A stretch of 64,000 nucleotides of DNA from NCBI GenBank assembly GCA_003255025.1, contig QANY01008648.1, positions 1 through 64,000 of the forward strand, given 5' to 3'. Shown here one piece after another: positions 1-10,350 of this stretch (its first letter is position 1; each line of letters opens with the position of its first letter). The position numbers and the translations under genes are program-made. The notes under the pieces are model-generated. The model saw nothing but the letters and a program-made list of their open reading frames with translations. It ran no database searches and was not told where the DNA came from. This DNA comes from Datisca glomerata (taxonomy: Eukaryota > Streptophyta > Magnoliopsida > Cucurbitales > Datiscaceae).

Positions 1-458
1 AAAAAAGAGTTGTCTTGAAGAAAAAGAGAAAAAATAAGGAAAAAAATATAGAAGCGTTAAAATTACAGCAAATTTCTATTATTTTTTATCACCAAAGTTT
101 GTCTTGGATATCTTTTGTTGGGTGTTTGTTTCGATTCCTAATCTGATTTTTTCCTTAAAATTCTAATTCTTTGTTTTCCTTGCCGATGGGGGTAATCTGA
201 ATTCTTCAAGGGGAAACTCTTGATTAGTATTTCTTAGTTCGATAAAGAGTAGTAGAAGAAATCTCAAAGTGAAAAAGGCAAGAGTGTGAGATATATCAGA
301 AAAGCCAAAATTGAGAGTAAACACGGGTGTGAGTGACATCGGTTGAGTGCAAACACATGAGGAAGTGTTGTGAGGACTGATTTTAATCTTTCTATTATTC
401 TGTATTTTTTTCAATATGAACAATTATGCTTTGAGCAATGCAATAACAATTTGAACGC
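1..458 (+). other. Untranslated leader of gypsy element A
   Basis: This stretch is non-coding and purine-rich. From about 235 to 400 it resembles the leader of element C (44620-44800): both have a GTTCGAT motif, a run with AAAAAGGCAAGA, and a GAGTGA...GTTGAGTG segment just before gag. The primer-binding site and 5' LTR would lie left of base 1. An ATG at 416 opens only a 12-codon frame ending in TGA or TAA, so the gag start has decayed. Confidence 0.65.
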
Positions 459-1603
459 ATGAATATGATGTTCACAGATATTCGAGATAGAATGGATAGG
501 CAAGACGCTGCCATTGCTAACTTGCATGAGGAACGACCCCAAAGAGCCCCAAATGCTAGAAGGCTAGAACGGCATGCACCTAATGAAGATCTTGATGAGG
601 AGTATGCATATGATATTGAGGATGAGGTGGATCAAGCATCAATTGGTGGTATGGACAGATTCGTTCAAAGGGGAGGTAGACGTGAAAGAAAATTTCAGAG
701 GCATCCTAGATCACGAAATGAAGTTGATAGAAACTTGGGAATCATCAAGATGAAGATTCCTTCATTCCAAGGACGGAATGATCCGGAAGCATAGGGTGGA
801 CTTGATCTTTGATTGTCACAATTATTCCGAAGTGAAAAAGGTAACATTTGCTGTCGTGGAATTTACTGATTATGTATATGGTGGGATCAACTTGTGATGA
901 ATAGAAGGAGAAACCAAGAGAGGCCAATTGAGTCTCGGGTTGAAATGAAGGCCCTCATGAGGAGGTGATTTGTTCCTAACCACTACTATAGGGACTTGTT
1001 CCAGAAACTACAAAACCTTACTCAAGGTTCCAAAAGTGTGGATGACTACTACAAAGAGATGGAAATAACTTTGATTCGGGCCAATGTAGAGGAGGATCGT
1101 GAAGCTACCATGGTTAGATTTTTGAGTGGCCTAAAGCAGGAGATTGCCAATGTGGTCGAGCGACAACACTATGTGGAGTTGGAGGACATGGTGTATATGT
1201 CAATAAAGGTAGAAAGACAACTTAAGAGAAAGAGAAACCGAACATTTCAAATTCAGCATCTTCTATCACTTGGAAGACGAATTGGAAGAAGGAAGATCGA
1301 GCTATTTCTATTGCCAAATTTGATCCATCTAAGGGAAAAGAAGAAGTGACCAGCAAAGGCAAAGGTAAATTTGAATCTCAAACTCGAAATCGTGATATAA
1401 AAGTGTTTTCATTGTTTGGGTGTAGGACATATTGCTTCACAATGTCCAAACAAGAGGGCAATGATTATACGTGCTGATCGAGAAATGGAGATAGAAAGTG
1501 AAGGTGAATATTACCAAATACCACCAATTAAGGAGGAAGGTGATGACAATGTGGAGTATTCGATTGAGGGTGAAACCCTTGTCGCTAGGCATGCCTTTTA
1601 AGT
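459..1603 (+). pseudogene. gypsy A gag (capsid/nucleocapsid) remnant
   Basis: Gag packages the element's RNA. An acidic N-terminal part (459-794) ends with KIPSFQGRNDPEA before a TAG stop. The conserved retrotransposon gag domain follows in another frame (996-1349: FQKLQNLTQGSKSVDDYYKE and RANVEEDREATM). A CCHC zinc knuckle is readable at 1401-1457, with CFHC, GVGH and QC in C-x2-C-x4-H-x4-C spacing. At least two frame changes and one stop separate the pieces. Element C's gag (44809-45959) aligns along the whole length. Confidence 0.85.
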
Positions 1604-1624
1604 ACCTTAGTCAAGGAGGATGAT

Positions 1625-3125
1625 ATGGAGGAACAAAGGGAAAATATTTTCCACACTAGATGCCACATCAAAGACAAAGTATGTAGCATGATTATTGATG
1701 GAGTGTTAAGGATCAACCTACACCCCAAGTTTCAAGGATTCAACATCTTGAAGATGAGCATGATCAAGAAGGCAATGAGCAAGTTCAAGAGGTTTCTAGT
1801 CCAATTAGCATGCCTCGAGGACCAATAACAAAGTCGCGGTCTAAGAAGCTTCAACAAGCCTTAATCCATCATTTGCAAGGCTTAGTTAATTCAGCTAGTG
1901 AATGTCAGTACAACTAGTCCCAAAACTTTGGGACAAGTGCAACTCGAGTTCAATACAACTTAATTTAAGTCCAAGTTACTAATGGGTTTAATTATGTATG
2001 TAATGGGCCACTTTTATGTTTTCTATTGGGCTGGACAAAATTTTACTTTATTTAGAGTTCATTAGTTTTATTTAGCTTAATAGTCTATTCTGAATTATGA
2101 AGTTTTCTATTTTTGTATTTAAAAGTTTTAGGAAACCTTTGTTTTTAGGAAACCTTTGTAAAGGCTAAAAATGTATTTTGGTTGAATGTTTTAGGTGTCA
2201 AGAACTTATTATTGAAAACCTAAAGGTTGTTTTTGCTTTTATCTTTGTGTTCTTGAGTAGAATACATGCTTTAAGAAACGTTCAAGTAGATTCATCACCT
2301 TCTTGTGGAGTGTTTCGAAACTTGAATTCAGAAACATGTTTTCTTTATTCTAGTTCTTGATCATCTATCTAAGAAATCTGTTTCTCTAGCCTTTCTTAAG
2401 GGTTGTTGTCGAATTGGTTATTGAGGTTTTCACGTTAATGCTTCATGGGTTCCTATACATAAAGGGGTTCTCAAGCTTATTCTTAGACGTTCCGTATCAT
2501 GGAGGGTGCTGCACCAACGTTGCTAGTACCACTTTAGTTGAAAAACTAAAGTTACCAACCTCAAAGAAGCCAAGACCGTGCAAGCTACAATGGCTGAATA
2601 ATTATGGAGAGGTAAAGGTCAATAAGAAAGTACTAATGTCCTTTTCAATTGGGAAATATAAAGATGAAATACTTTGTGATGTTGTTCCCATGGAAGCGGG
2701 TCACTTGTTGCTAGGGTGACCATGGCAATTTGATAGGAAGGTCATCCGTGATGGGTTCAAAAATCGATATAATCTTGTTAAAGATGGAAAATCCATCACT
2801 CTTGCACCTTTATCCCCAAAGCAAGTTTATGAAGATCAGCTCAAGTTGAAAAGAGAAAAAGAGCAAAAGAGAGCTAATGAGGATGAGAGTTATAAAAGAA
2901 AGAGTGGAAGTGAAAAATCAAGAGAGGTTGAGAGTACAAAAGAAAGTCAGAGAAAAAAGAAAAACAGAGGGGAAAGAAAATCAAAAGAGGTCTTTTGAGA
3001 GAACAAAAGTGCTTTTTATGCAAGATAGCCTATGATTGTACTTTTGTACAAAGAGGCATGTTTTAACACTAATGAAGTTGATGATTCTTTGCCTAGTGTT
3101 ATTGTTTCTTTGTTGCAGGAATTTA
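1625..3125 (+). pseudogene. gypsy A aspartic protease region, split by a solo LTR
   Basis: This encodes the element's aspartic protease and the linker before reverse transcriptase. The first part (1625-1703) reads FHTRCHIKDKVCSMIIDG. The second begins at 2500 and reads GGCCTNVASTTLVEKLKL. Joined across the insertion they restore the I-I-D-G-G active-site motif, so the 796-bp LTR landed in the active-site codons. A stop follows HLLLG at 2719, where related copies have GRPWQ. A lysine/glutamate-rich linker continues to a motif like LQEFRDVF at 3115-3136, where a LINE interrupts it. Confidence 0.85.
1704..2499 (+). mobile_element. Solo LTR (B family) with perfect 5-bp target-site duplication
   Basis: The LTR begins TGTTAAGGATCAACC and ends TTCCGTATCA, the usual TG...CA termini. 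It is flanked by TGGAG at 1699-1703 and 2500-2504. Its length (796 bp) and ends match the LTR of element B (30975-31757, minus strand) and the solo LTR at 11356-12153. The first 200 bp encode a decayed Pol C-terminal tail (IQHLEDEHDQEG-like, then GPITKSRSKKLQQALIHHL), because in this family pol runs into the 3' LTR. A solo LTR is what remains after LTR-LTR recombination removes the internal region. Confidence 0.92.
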
Positions 3126-3136
3126 GAGACGTATTT

Positions 3137-3660
3137 TTTCGGTAAATTAAAATTTTGTATAAACCGAAGAAGAAACATACAAATATACAAGGGGCATACC
3201 TTAGGAAAATGAAACAAAAAAGGAACCAACCAACACACAAGATAGAGGCACTCAAACACTAAAAGAAGATTACAAGAGATAACAGCCTAAAGAAACAGAA
3301 GAACCAAGCTTAATTGTAAAAAATAGAAGCATTCATTCCCCAGGCAAGCTGAATGGTTTTGTTATCCTCAGTCACATAGAATCCTTTAAGACTCAAAAAT
3401 CTACCTCTAATGAAATTTGTAATGCAAGCCAAGACCACTTTCTTGTCCCTCATTTTGCCCTCAAAGACTCGATTATTTCTCTCTCTCCAGATATGGTAGA
3501 CAAACGAACTGAATATAAGCTTCAACATAAGGCCCAAGAAGTATCCTTTCTTTACTTTCCCAAGGAGCCAAGAGATAACTTGATTCCAGTTCCTAGGAGA
3601 AGACACCAGGCCACACAAACCAACGAATTTCTGCCAAATAAAACTAAAATTGAAGCTTTG
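3137..3660 (-). mobile_element. 5'-truncated LINE (L1 type) inserted in gypsy A
   Basis: The 3' tail lies at 3137-3180 (GGTAAATTAAAATTTTG on the + strand), and the C-terminal end of ORF2 is readable on the minus strand at 3310-3618: MCGLVSSPRNWNQ, then YHIWRERNNRVFEGK, ending in LAWGMNASIFYN. The insertion is flanked by an 11-bp duplication, GAGACGTATTT at 3126-3136 and GAGATGTATTT at 3661-3671 (one mismatch). Only about 520 bp were copied, typical of abortive target-primed reverse transcription. It belongs to the same LINE family as 21944-22893 and 39081-39815. Confidence 0.9.
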
Positions 3661-5130
3661 GAGATGTATTTCCCGAAGTACCTAGTAGGTTGCCACCCAT
3701 TAGAGGGAAAGAGCATCAAATTGATTTTGTTCCAGGAGCTTCAAATCCTAGCCGTCCAGCTTACTGGAGTAATCTAGAGGAGACAAAGGAGCTTCAAAGG
3801 CAAGTTGAGAAGCTAATGTCTAAAGGACATGTGAGGGAAAATATGAGTCCATGTGCAGTACCGGTGTTACTCATGCCTAAGAAAGATGGATCATGGAGGA
3901 TGTGTATTGACTGTAGAGCTATCAACAACATTACGGTAAAATATTGACACCCTATTCCTAGGCTAGATGATATGTTAGATGAATTGCATGGATCATGTCT
4001 TTCCATAAAATTTGATTTGAAAAGTGGATATCATCAAATAAGAATGAAATAGGGAGATGAGTGGAAAACTGATTTTAAAACTAAATATGGTTTGTATGAG
4101 TTGTTGGTCATGCCATTTGGTCTAACTAATGCACCAAGCACATTTATGATATTGATGAATCATGTACTGCGTGCATTTTTAGGCACATTTGCTGTGGTTT
4201 ACTTTGATGATATCTTGGTGTATAGTAAGAGCTTAAAGGATCATATTGAATATTTTAAGTGTGTGCTTGATGTTTTAAGAAAGGAAAGTTATATGCCAAT
4301 TTCTAGAAGTGTTCATTTTGCATGGAAAAAGTTGTGTTTCTTGGTTATGTTGTTAGCGTGGAGGGAATTACAGTTGATGAAGACAAAGTGAAGGCTATCA
4401 AGGAATGGTCCTCGGAGTTTTCATGGTTTGAATAGCTTTTATCGGCATTTTGTCAAAGATTTTAGCACACTACCCGCACTGCCCATCAAGGTTGTTAAAA
4501 AGTCTGTTGGGTTTAAATGGGGTAATGAGCAAGAACGTGCTTTTAATTTGATTAAGGAAAGGTTATGTGCTACACCATTATTAGCATTACCTAACTTTTC
4601 TAACACTTTTGAGATTTAGTGTGATGCCTCAGGAATAGGTATTGGAGCTCTTTTGATGCAGGAGAAGCGTCCAATCGCCTATTTTAGTGAAAAACTAAAT
4701 GGCACAGCATTGAAATACCCAACATATGATAAAGATTTATAAGCATTGGTGAGAGCATTGGAGACTTATCAACATACCATTGGCCTAAGGAGTTCGTTAT
4801 ATACACTGATCATGAGTCATTGAAGTACTTGAAGGGGCAAGGCAAGTTGAATAAAAGGCATGCCAAGTGGGTGGAGTTCATTGAGACTTTTCCTTACGTC
4901 ATTAAATACAAACAAGGTAAGGAAAATATTATGGCTGATGCATTGTACAAAAGGTACGCTCTTCTTACTACTCTAAATGCAAAGCTGTCAGGATTTGAAT
5001 ATGTTAAAGATTTGTATCCTAATAATGTTGGCTTTGCTAGTGTATATGTGGCATGTGAAAAATCATCTTTTGGAAAGTTTTATAGACTAGATGGCTACTT
5101 GTTTAGAGAAAATAAGCTTTGTGTGCCTTT
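3661..5130 (+). pseudogene. gypsy A reverse transcriptase / RNase H remnant
   Basis: RT copies the element's RNA and RNase H removes it. Readable blocks are [19 protein letters not shown] (about 3880-3935), [13 protein letters not shown] (about 4110-4150) and the catalytic YFDD box at 4200-4211, intact here. The RNase H part includes ALPNFSNTFEI (before a stop at 4618), [31 protein letters not shown] and the start of the integrase zinc-binding region ending NKLCVP. There are in-frame stops at about 3944, 4051, 4618 and 4740 and a frameshift near 4350-4420. The sequence is cut at 5130 by a minus-strand LINE. Confidence 0.9.
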
Positions 5131-5546
5131 TTTTGTAAACAAATTGTATAAACCAAAACATGCATACACATGTACAAGGGGCATACCCTAGGAAAAACAA
5201 AATTGGAGCCTAATAAAAGGCTTAAGATCTACACGTAAATTAAACTAGTAATCTATAAAGTCATGAAATTAGACACCAAGGCTTTATAAGATAGCCAAGT
5301 AACAAAATGCTTGGGTTAAGACCCCATCTATCCTCTAAAAGTAGATTAGTATCATTAGTGCCAAAACACTTCGAATCCCAAAACCTTAATCAGACTAACT
5401 GTGAGATACCTTCAACTAGAACCTTGGAATATCTGATTTTGCCTTAAAATCCTTGCATTTTTTTCTCTCCATATATAGATGAAGGAAGTAAAAGCTAGCT
5501 TAACTAGGACTCCTCAGAGTGACTTCCCTTTTACATTAGCTAGCAT

Positions 5547-7258
5547 CTAATCTACAAACTGACCCAAATCCCTAACCTGGCAGTGTAGATCACATTTGTT
5601 CATAAGTATGGCCCGTAATCTGACTGACAAAAAGATGCTCATGTGTCTCTTTGTAGCAACCACAACACACACAATCAGCATAAAACCCTGGTGTTTGGTC
5701 CCATTGTGCAACCCTATCTCTAATGGCAAGTTTGTTTAGAAAAGCCAACCAAGAGATAAAGCTGCACCTTGGGATCTCTAGTGGCCCCAGAAGCTTTAGT
5801 ATCTTGACCATTCCATAGAAAATCTCTTACCAAGAGTTAGACTGTCTTCACCACTTTTTAGGGAGAATGAAGAGACCACTCCAAAAGTTGACCATAGCCA
5901 TAAGGACAATCTTGATAAATTGGAGTCTTCCTGCATAAGATAAATACTTTGATTCCCAATACCTGATTCTTATAGTGAGTCTGTCAACCAAACCTTGGCA
6001 TTTTTATTTGGTAAGCTTGGGTATAATGAGTGGGACACCAAGATATCTAACTGGAAGAGACCGTTCTGTAAAACCCAGTTCAACATGAATGATAGAAGAC
6101 ATCTCTGGGCTCACCCCTGATAAAAACAGTTGGCTCTTTGAAATATTTGGTTGAAGCCCTGATAGCTCTTGGAAAATGGACAAAGCTTCCTTAAGCACAT
6201 GCACATTGTTTTTGTCTCCTTTACAGAACAAGAGTAGGTCATCAGCAAAACAAAGATTGACTAAGTTAAGCTCTTTGCACCTCCAATGGAACTGGAACTC
6301 TGAGTGTTTGGCTTCAAAGCTCAAGATCCCTTTCAAGACCTCCATGATGATGACAAAGATGTAAGAAGAGATTGGATCTGCTTGTCTAATTCCTTTAGCA
6401 CCCCTAAAATAACCATGCAGCTCAGCATTTATATTCACTGAGTATGAGGGAGAAGAAAGGCACTCCATGACCCAAGAAATGAAAACATTTAGGAAGCTAA
6501 GGCATTGAAAAGCTTTACCTATTAGTGACCAGTTCACACTATCATAGGCTTTCTTAAGGTCCACCTTGAGAGCACACCTTGGCAAACTAAGTGATTTATG
6601 GTAGCTTCTAAGCAATTCTTGGGAGAGAAAAATATTGTCAGCCATTCTCCTTCCTGGGATAAAAGCACTTTGGTTCTGACTTACGTGTAGGTAATACAAG
6701 CTTGAGTCTTTCAACAAGTATTTTTGTGATGCACTTGTAGACTACATTGCAGCAAGAGATAGGTCTAAAATGCTCAATACTAGTGGGATTAGGGACCTTT
6801 GGTATTAAGGTGATTGCAGTTGAGTTAACCACTTTTAGGAGGTTACCTATAGTAAAGAACTCCAAAACTGCTTTGGTTACATCCCCACCCACCACATGCC
6901 ATGCTTTCTTAAAGAACCCAGTTGAAAACCATCTGGTCCAGGAGCTTTGCCACTTCCCATACTGAAAATAGCTTGCTTGACCTTATTTTTTTCATTGGGA
7001 AGAGCCAAATGTACAGCCTGATCAGGTCCAAGATTTCTTGGCAAAGCACAATCAAGTATACTCCAAATGACTCTCATTTCTTCATTTGGTGTACATAAGA
7101 GATTTTTGTAGTAATCCAGTATATGATCCTGGATCTCCTCATGGGATGTAAGTAGAGAGCCTTGGTTGTCCAGGAGTATAATCCTGGTTTTGAATCTATT
7201 CTATTTCATGTTTGAAAAAAGAAACAAGTGTTCTGATCACCCAACTGAAGCCACTGTA
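5547..7258 (-). pseudogene. LINE ORF2, duplicated 3' half (copy 1): RT and Cys/His domain
   Basis: On the minus strand, 6004-6717 encodes the RT core: FIPGRRMADNIFLSQELL, VDLKKAYDSVNW, the decayed RQADPIS box (usually QGDPIS) and the catalytic FADD box at 6238-6249. The fingers region lies at 6638-7077 (LIPKVPNPTSIEHFRPISCC and GKAPGPDGF). The C-terminal zinc-binding domain is at 5547-5811 (IPRCSFISWLAFLNKLAIRD and CVCC). Compared with the LINE at 20270-21943, about 1 kb between RT and this domain is deleted near 5780. Copy 1 ends at 7258, where the 3' UTR of copy 2 begins. Confidence 0.85.
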
Positions 7259-7519
7259 CAAAATTAGAGCCTAATAAGAGGATTAAGATATGCACGTAAA
7301 TTAAACTGGTAACATGTAAAGTACTGAAATTAGATACCATGGCTTTATAAGATAGCCAAGATTTACAAAATGCTTGGGTTAAGATCCCATCTATCCACTA
7401 AGCATAGATTAGTAGCAAAACACTTCGAATCCTAAAGCATTAATCTTACTAATTATGAGATAGCTTCAATTAGGATCTTGGAATCTCTGATTTTGCCTTA
7501 AAAAAATCCTTACATTGCT

Positions 7520-9474
7520 TTATCTGCATATATAATAGATGAAGGAAGTAAAAGCTAGCTTAACTAGGACTCCTATAAGTGACTTCCCTTTTGCATTAGC
7601 TAGCATCCAATCTACAAACTGACCCCAATCCCTAACCTCGTTTTGTAGATCACATTTGCTCACAAATGTGGTCCATACACTGGCTGAATAACAACAATTG
7701 ACATAAAGATGCTCATGTGTCTCCTGGTAGCCAACACAACACACATAATCAGAACAAAAACCTGGTGTTTGGTCCCTTTGTGCAACCTTATCTCTAGTGG
7801 CAAGTTTATTTATCAAAGCCAACCAAGAGATAAAGCTGCACCTTCTAATCTAAAGAAGCTCAAAGGTGTTAGAAGTTAGCCAATGTCATTGATTGTCTTG
7901 AATGACAACACTATCCATAGTGTTCATAGTCTAAGAAGTTCCTGACAAAAGTCTTTTCCCAAATCGGCCCAAATGACACCTAGAGGATGCCAATTATCTG
8001 TAAGAAGCTTAACAATAGTACCATCTCCAATAGTTATAGAGAAAAAAGGCAGAAACTTGCTCATCAGCTTGAGAAGCTTTCTCCAAACCCAAGATGGGTT
8101 AGAAGGAATGAAAATCAAGAAAATTGAACTCTTCCTGATTAGGTATGTTTGACACCAATCTTTTTAAAGTGATCTTTTAGAAGGTAGTAGCAAGAACCAT
8201 ATGCGTTTGGCTATAGTAACTTCATTAGCTAGAACCAGATCCCTAAGGCCCAACCCACCTTGTATCTTGACCATTCTATAGAAAACACAGGTCTGCCCAA
8301 GTGACCTTGGCCCCAGAAGCTTTAGTATCTTGACCATTCCATAGAAAATTTCTTACCAATCATTGGACTGTCTTCACCACTTTTTTAGGGAGAATGAAGA
8401 GACCACTCCAAAAGTTGACCATAGCCATAAGGACAATCTTGATAAGTTAGAGTCTTCCTGCATAAGACAAATACTTTGATTCCCAAAACATGATTCTCAT
8501 AGTCAGTCTGTCAACCAAACCTTGACAATCTGATTCGGTAAGTTTGTTTGTAATGAGTGGGACACCAAGATATCTAACTGGAAGAGACCCTTCTGTAAAA
8601 CCCAGTTTAGCATGAATGATAGAATACATCTCTGGGCTCACCCCTGATAAGAATAGTTGGCTCTTTGAAATATTTGGTTGAAGCCCTGATAGCTCTTGGA
8701 AAATGGCCAAAGCTTCCTTAAGCACATGCACAATATTTCTCTCTCCTTTACAGAACAAGAGTAGGTCATCAGCAAAGCACATATTGACTAAGTTAAGCTC
8801 TTTGCACCTTCGATGGAACTGGAACTCTGAGTGTTTGGCTGTAAAGCTCAAGAACCCTGTCAAGACCTCAATGATGATGATGAAAATGTAAGGAGAGATT
8901 GGATCCCCTTATCTATTTCCTTTAGCACACCTGAAAGTAACCATGTAGCTCCTGAAGAGGTTTTTGTAGTAATCCAAGATATGATCCTAGATCTCCTCAT
9001 GGGAAGTAAGTAGAGAGTCTTGGATGTCCAGGTGTGTAATCCTGGTTTGAATCTACTATTTTTCATGCTTTGAAAAAAGAAAGAAGTGTTCTGATCACCC
9101 AACTGAAGCCACTGTACTCTTGACTTCTGCCTGTTGAAGCTCTTTTCAGCATGTCTAAGCTCAAAGAATTTGGAGCATGCATCTCTCTCCTGAGCCTGTA
9201 ACAATGCATTTAAAGTGTCATTTCCCAACACGTTTTCAATTGACTCCATGTGTGCTTCATCCAATTTAACTCTAGAAGGGAGATCATTGTAAAATCTTTG
9301 GTTAAACCTCCTCAGTTCATCTTTAAGTGCCTTAAGCTTCTTATGAAGTCTAAACATTAATGTCCCTGATATCTTTCCCCCCCAAACTCTGTCCAGAAGC
9401 TGCCAAAACCCTTCTCTTTCAAACCAAAACTCAAAAAACATGAAGCTTACTCTTGGTTTATAGTCCTTCTCCAT
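7520..9474 (-). pseudogene. LINE ORF2 (copy 2): RT, linker and Cys/His domain
   Basis: The zinc-binding domain is at 7520-7822 (ALINKLATRDKVAQRDQTP, CVGYQETHEH). A thumb/linker piece at 7924-8118 reads NPSWVWRKLLKLMSKFLPF. The RT palm at 8447-8863 carries CFADDLLLFCKG and LPVRYLGVPLI. The endonuclease-RT linker is at 8860-9474 (WFEREGFWQLLDRVWGG and LGDQNTSFFF). Much of the RT fingers region between 8890 and 8950 is deleted relative to copy 1. The stretch 7820-8340 between domains is decayed ORF2. Confidence 0.85.
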
Positions 9475-10350
9475 TTATAAGATAATTGGACTATGATCAG
9501 AGATGCCAGAAGGAGCAAAGAGACACTTTGTGTTAGGGAATGAGTCCATCCAGTGAATATTTACCATGGCTCTATCCAGCTTACGCATAATGAACATCAT
9601 GATGCTTGTTTGACCATGTGAATTGACAACCTGAGTATGCAAGGTCCTCAACCTAAATAGTGAAAGTGCATTTGTTGAAGACAAAGATTCCTTCACCCCA
9701 TCCCTTAGCTCCTCCTGATTTCTCACTAGGGGAGGCAATAACATTGAAATCTCCGGTGATAAGCCATGGGGCATGAGAAGTGAGTGAGTGGTGGGAGCAC
9801 AAGGATTCCCAAAGCTTATTCCTGATCACTTTAGAATTTGAAGCATATACGAATGTGATATAAAATACAACATTATAAGGCTTAATAGTAAGCTTACAAA
9901 ATATAACTTGGTTAGTAGTATCCAAAACTATTACATCAAGTGAGTGAGTGAGTGGTGGGAGCACAAGGATTCCCAAAGTTTCTTCCTGATCACTTTAGAA
10001 TTTGAAGCATATACGAATGTGATATAACATACAACATTAGAATGCTTAATAGTATGCTTGCAAAATATAACTTGGTTAGTAGTATCTAAAAGAACTATTA
10101 CACCAAGTACTTTTGGGTTGGCCAAGCAACCCAAATTCTACCCCCTGTAGCAAAATTGTAGTTTTCTACCACTCCCAATTAGGAAAAAAGGCCTTGGCAA
10201 GATCAGTGAATTTATAGTTTTTGACTTTAGTTTCAAGTAAAGAACAAAGAGCAAGACTAAAATTCTTATAAAGCTTCCTCACAGCAGCTTGTTTTAGGGA
10301 GTCATTGAGCCCTTAATATTCCAAGTAGCAAGATTAAACATGAATGTGTG
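9475..10350 (-). pseudogene. LINE ORF2 N-terminal endonuclease (APE type), with internal duplication
   Basis: This domain nicks target DNA to prime reverse transcription. On the minus strand the ORF2 start is seen near 10300-10340 as NLATWNIKGS, the usual N-terminal W-N motif. TFVYASNSKVIR and WLITGDFNVIA follow, then RAMVNIHWMDSFP and SGISDHSPI, the C-terminal S-D-H motif, at about 9477-9510. A 164-bp tandem duplication (9786-9949 and 9950-10113) repeats the TFVYASN block and destroys the fold. Around 10130-10300 the frame is not open. Confidence 0.85.
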
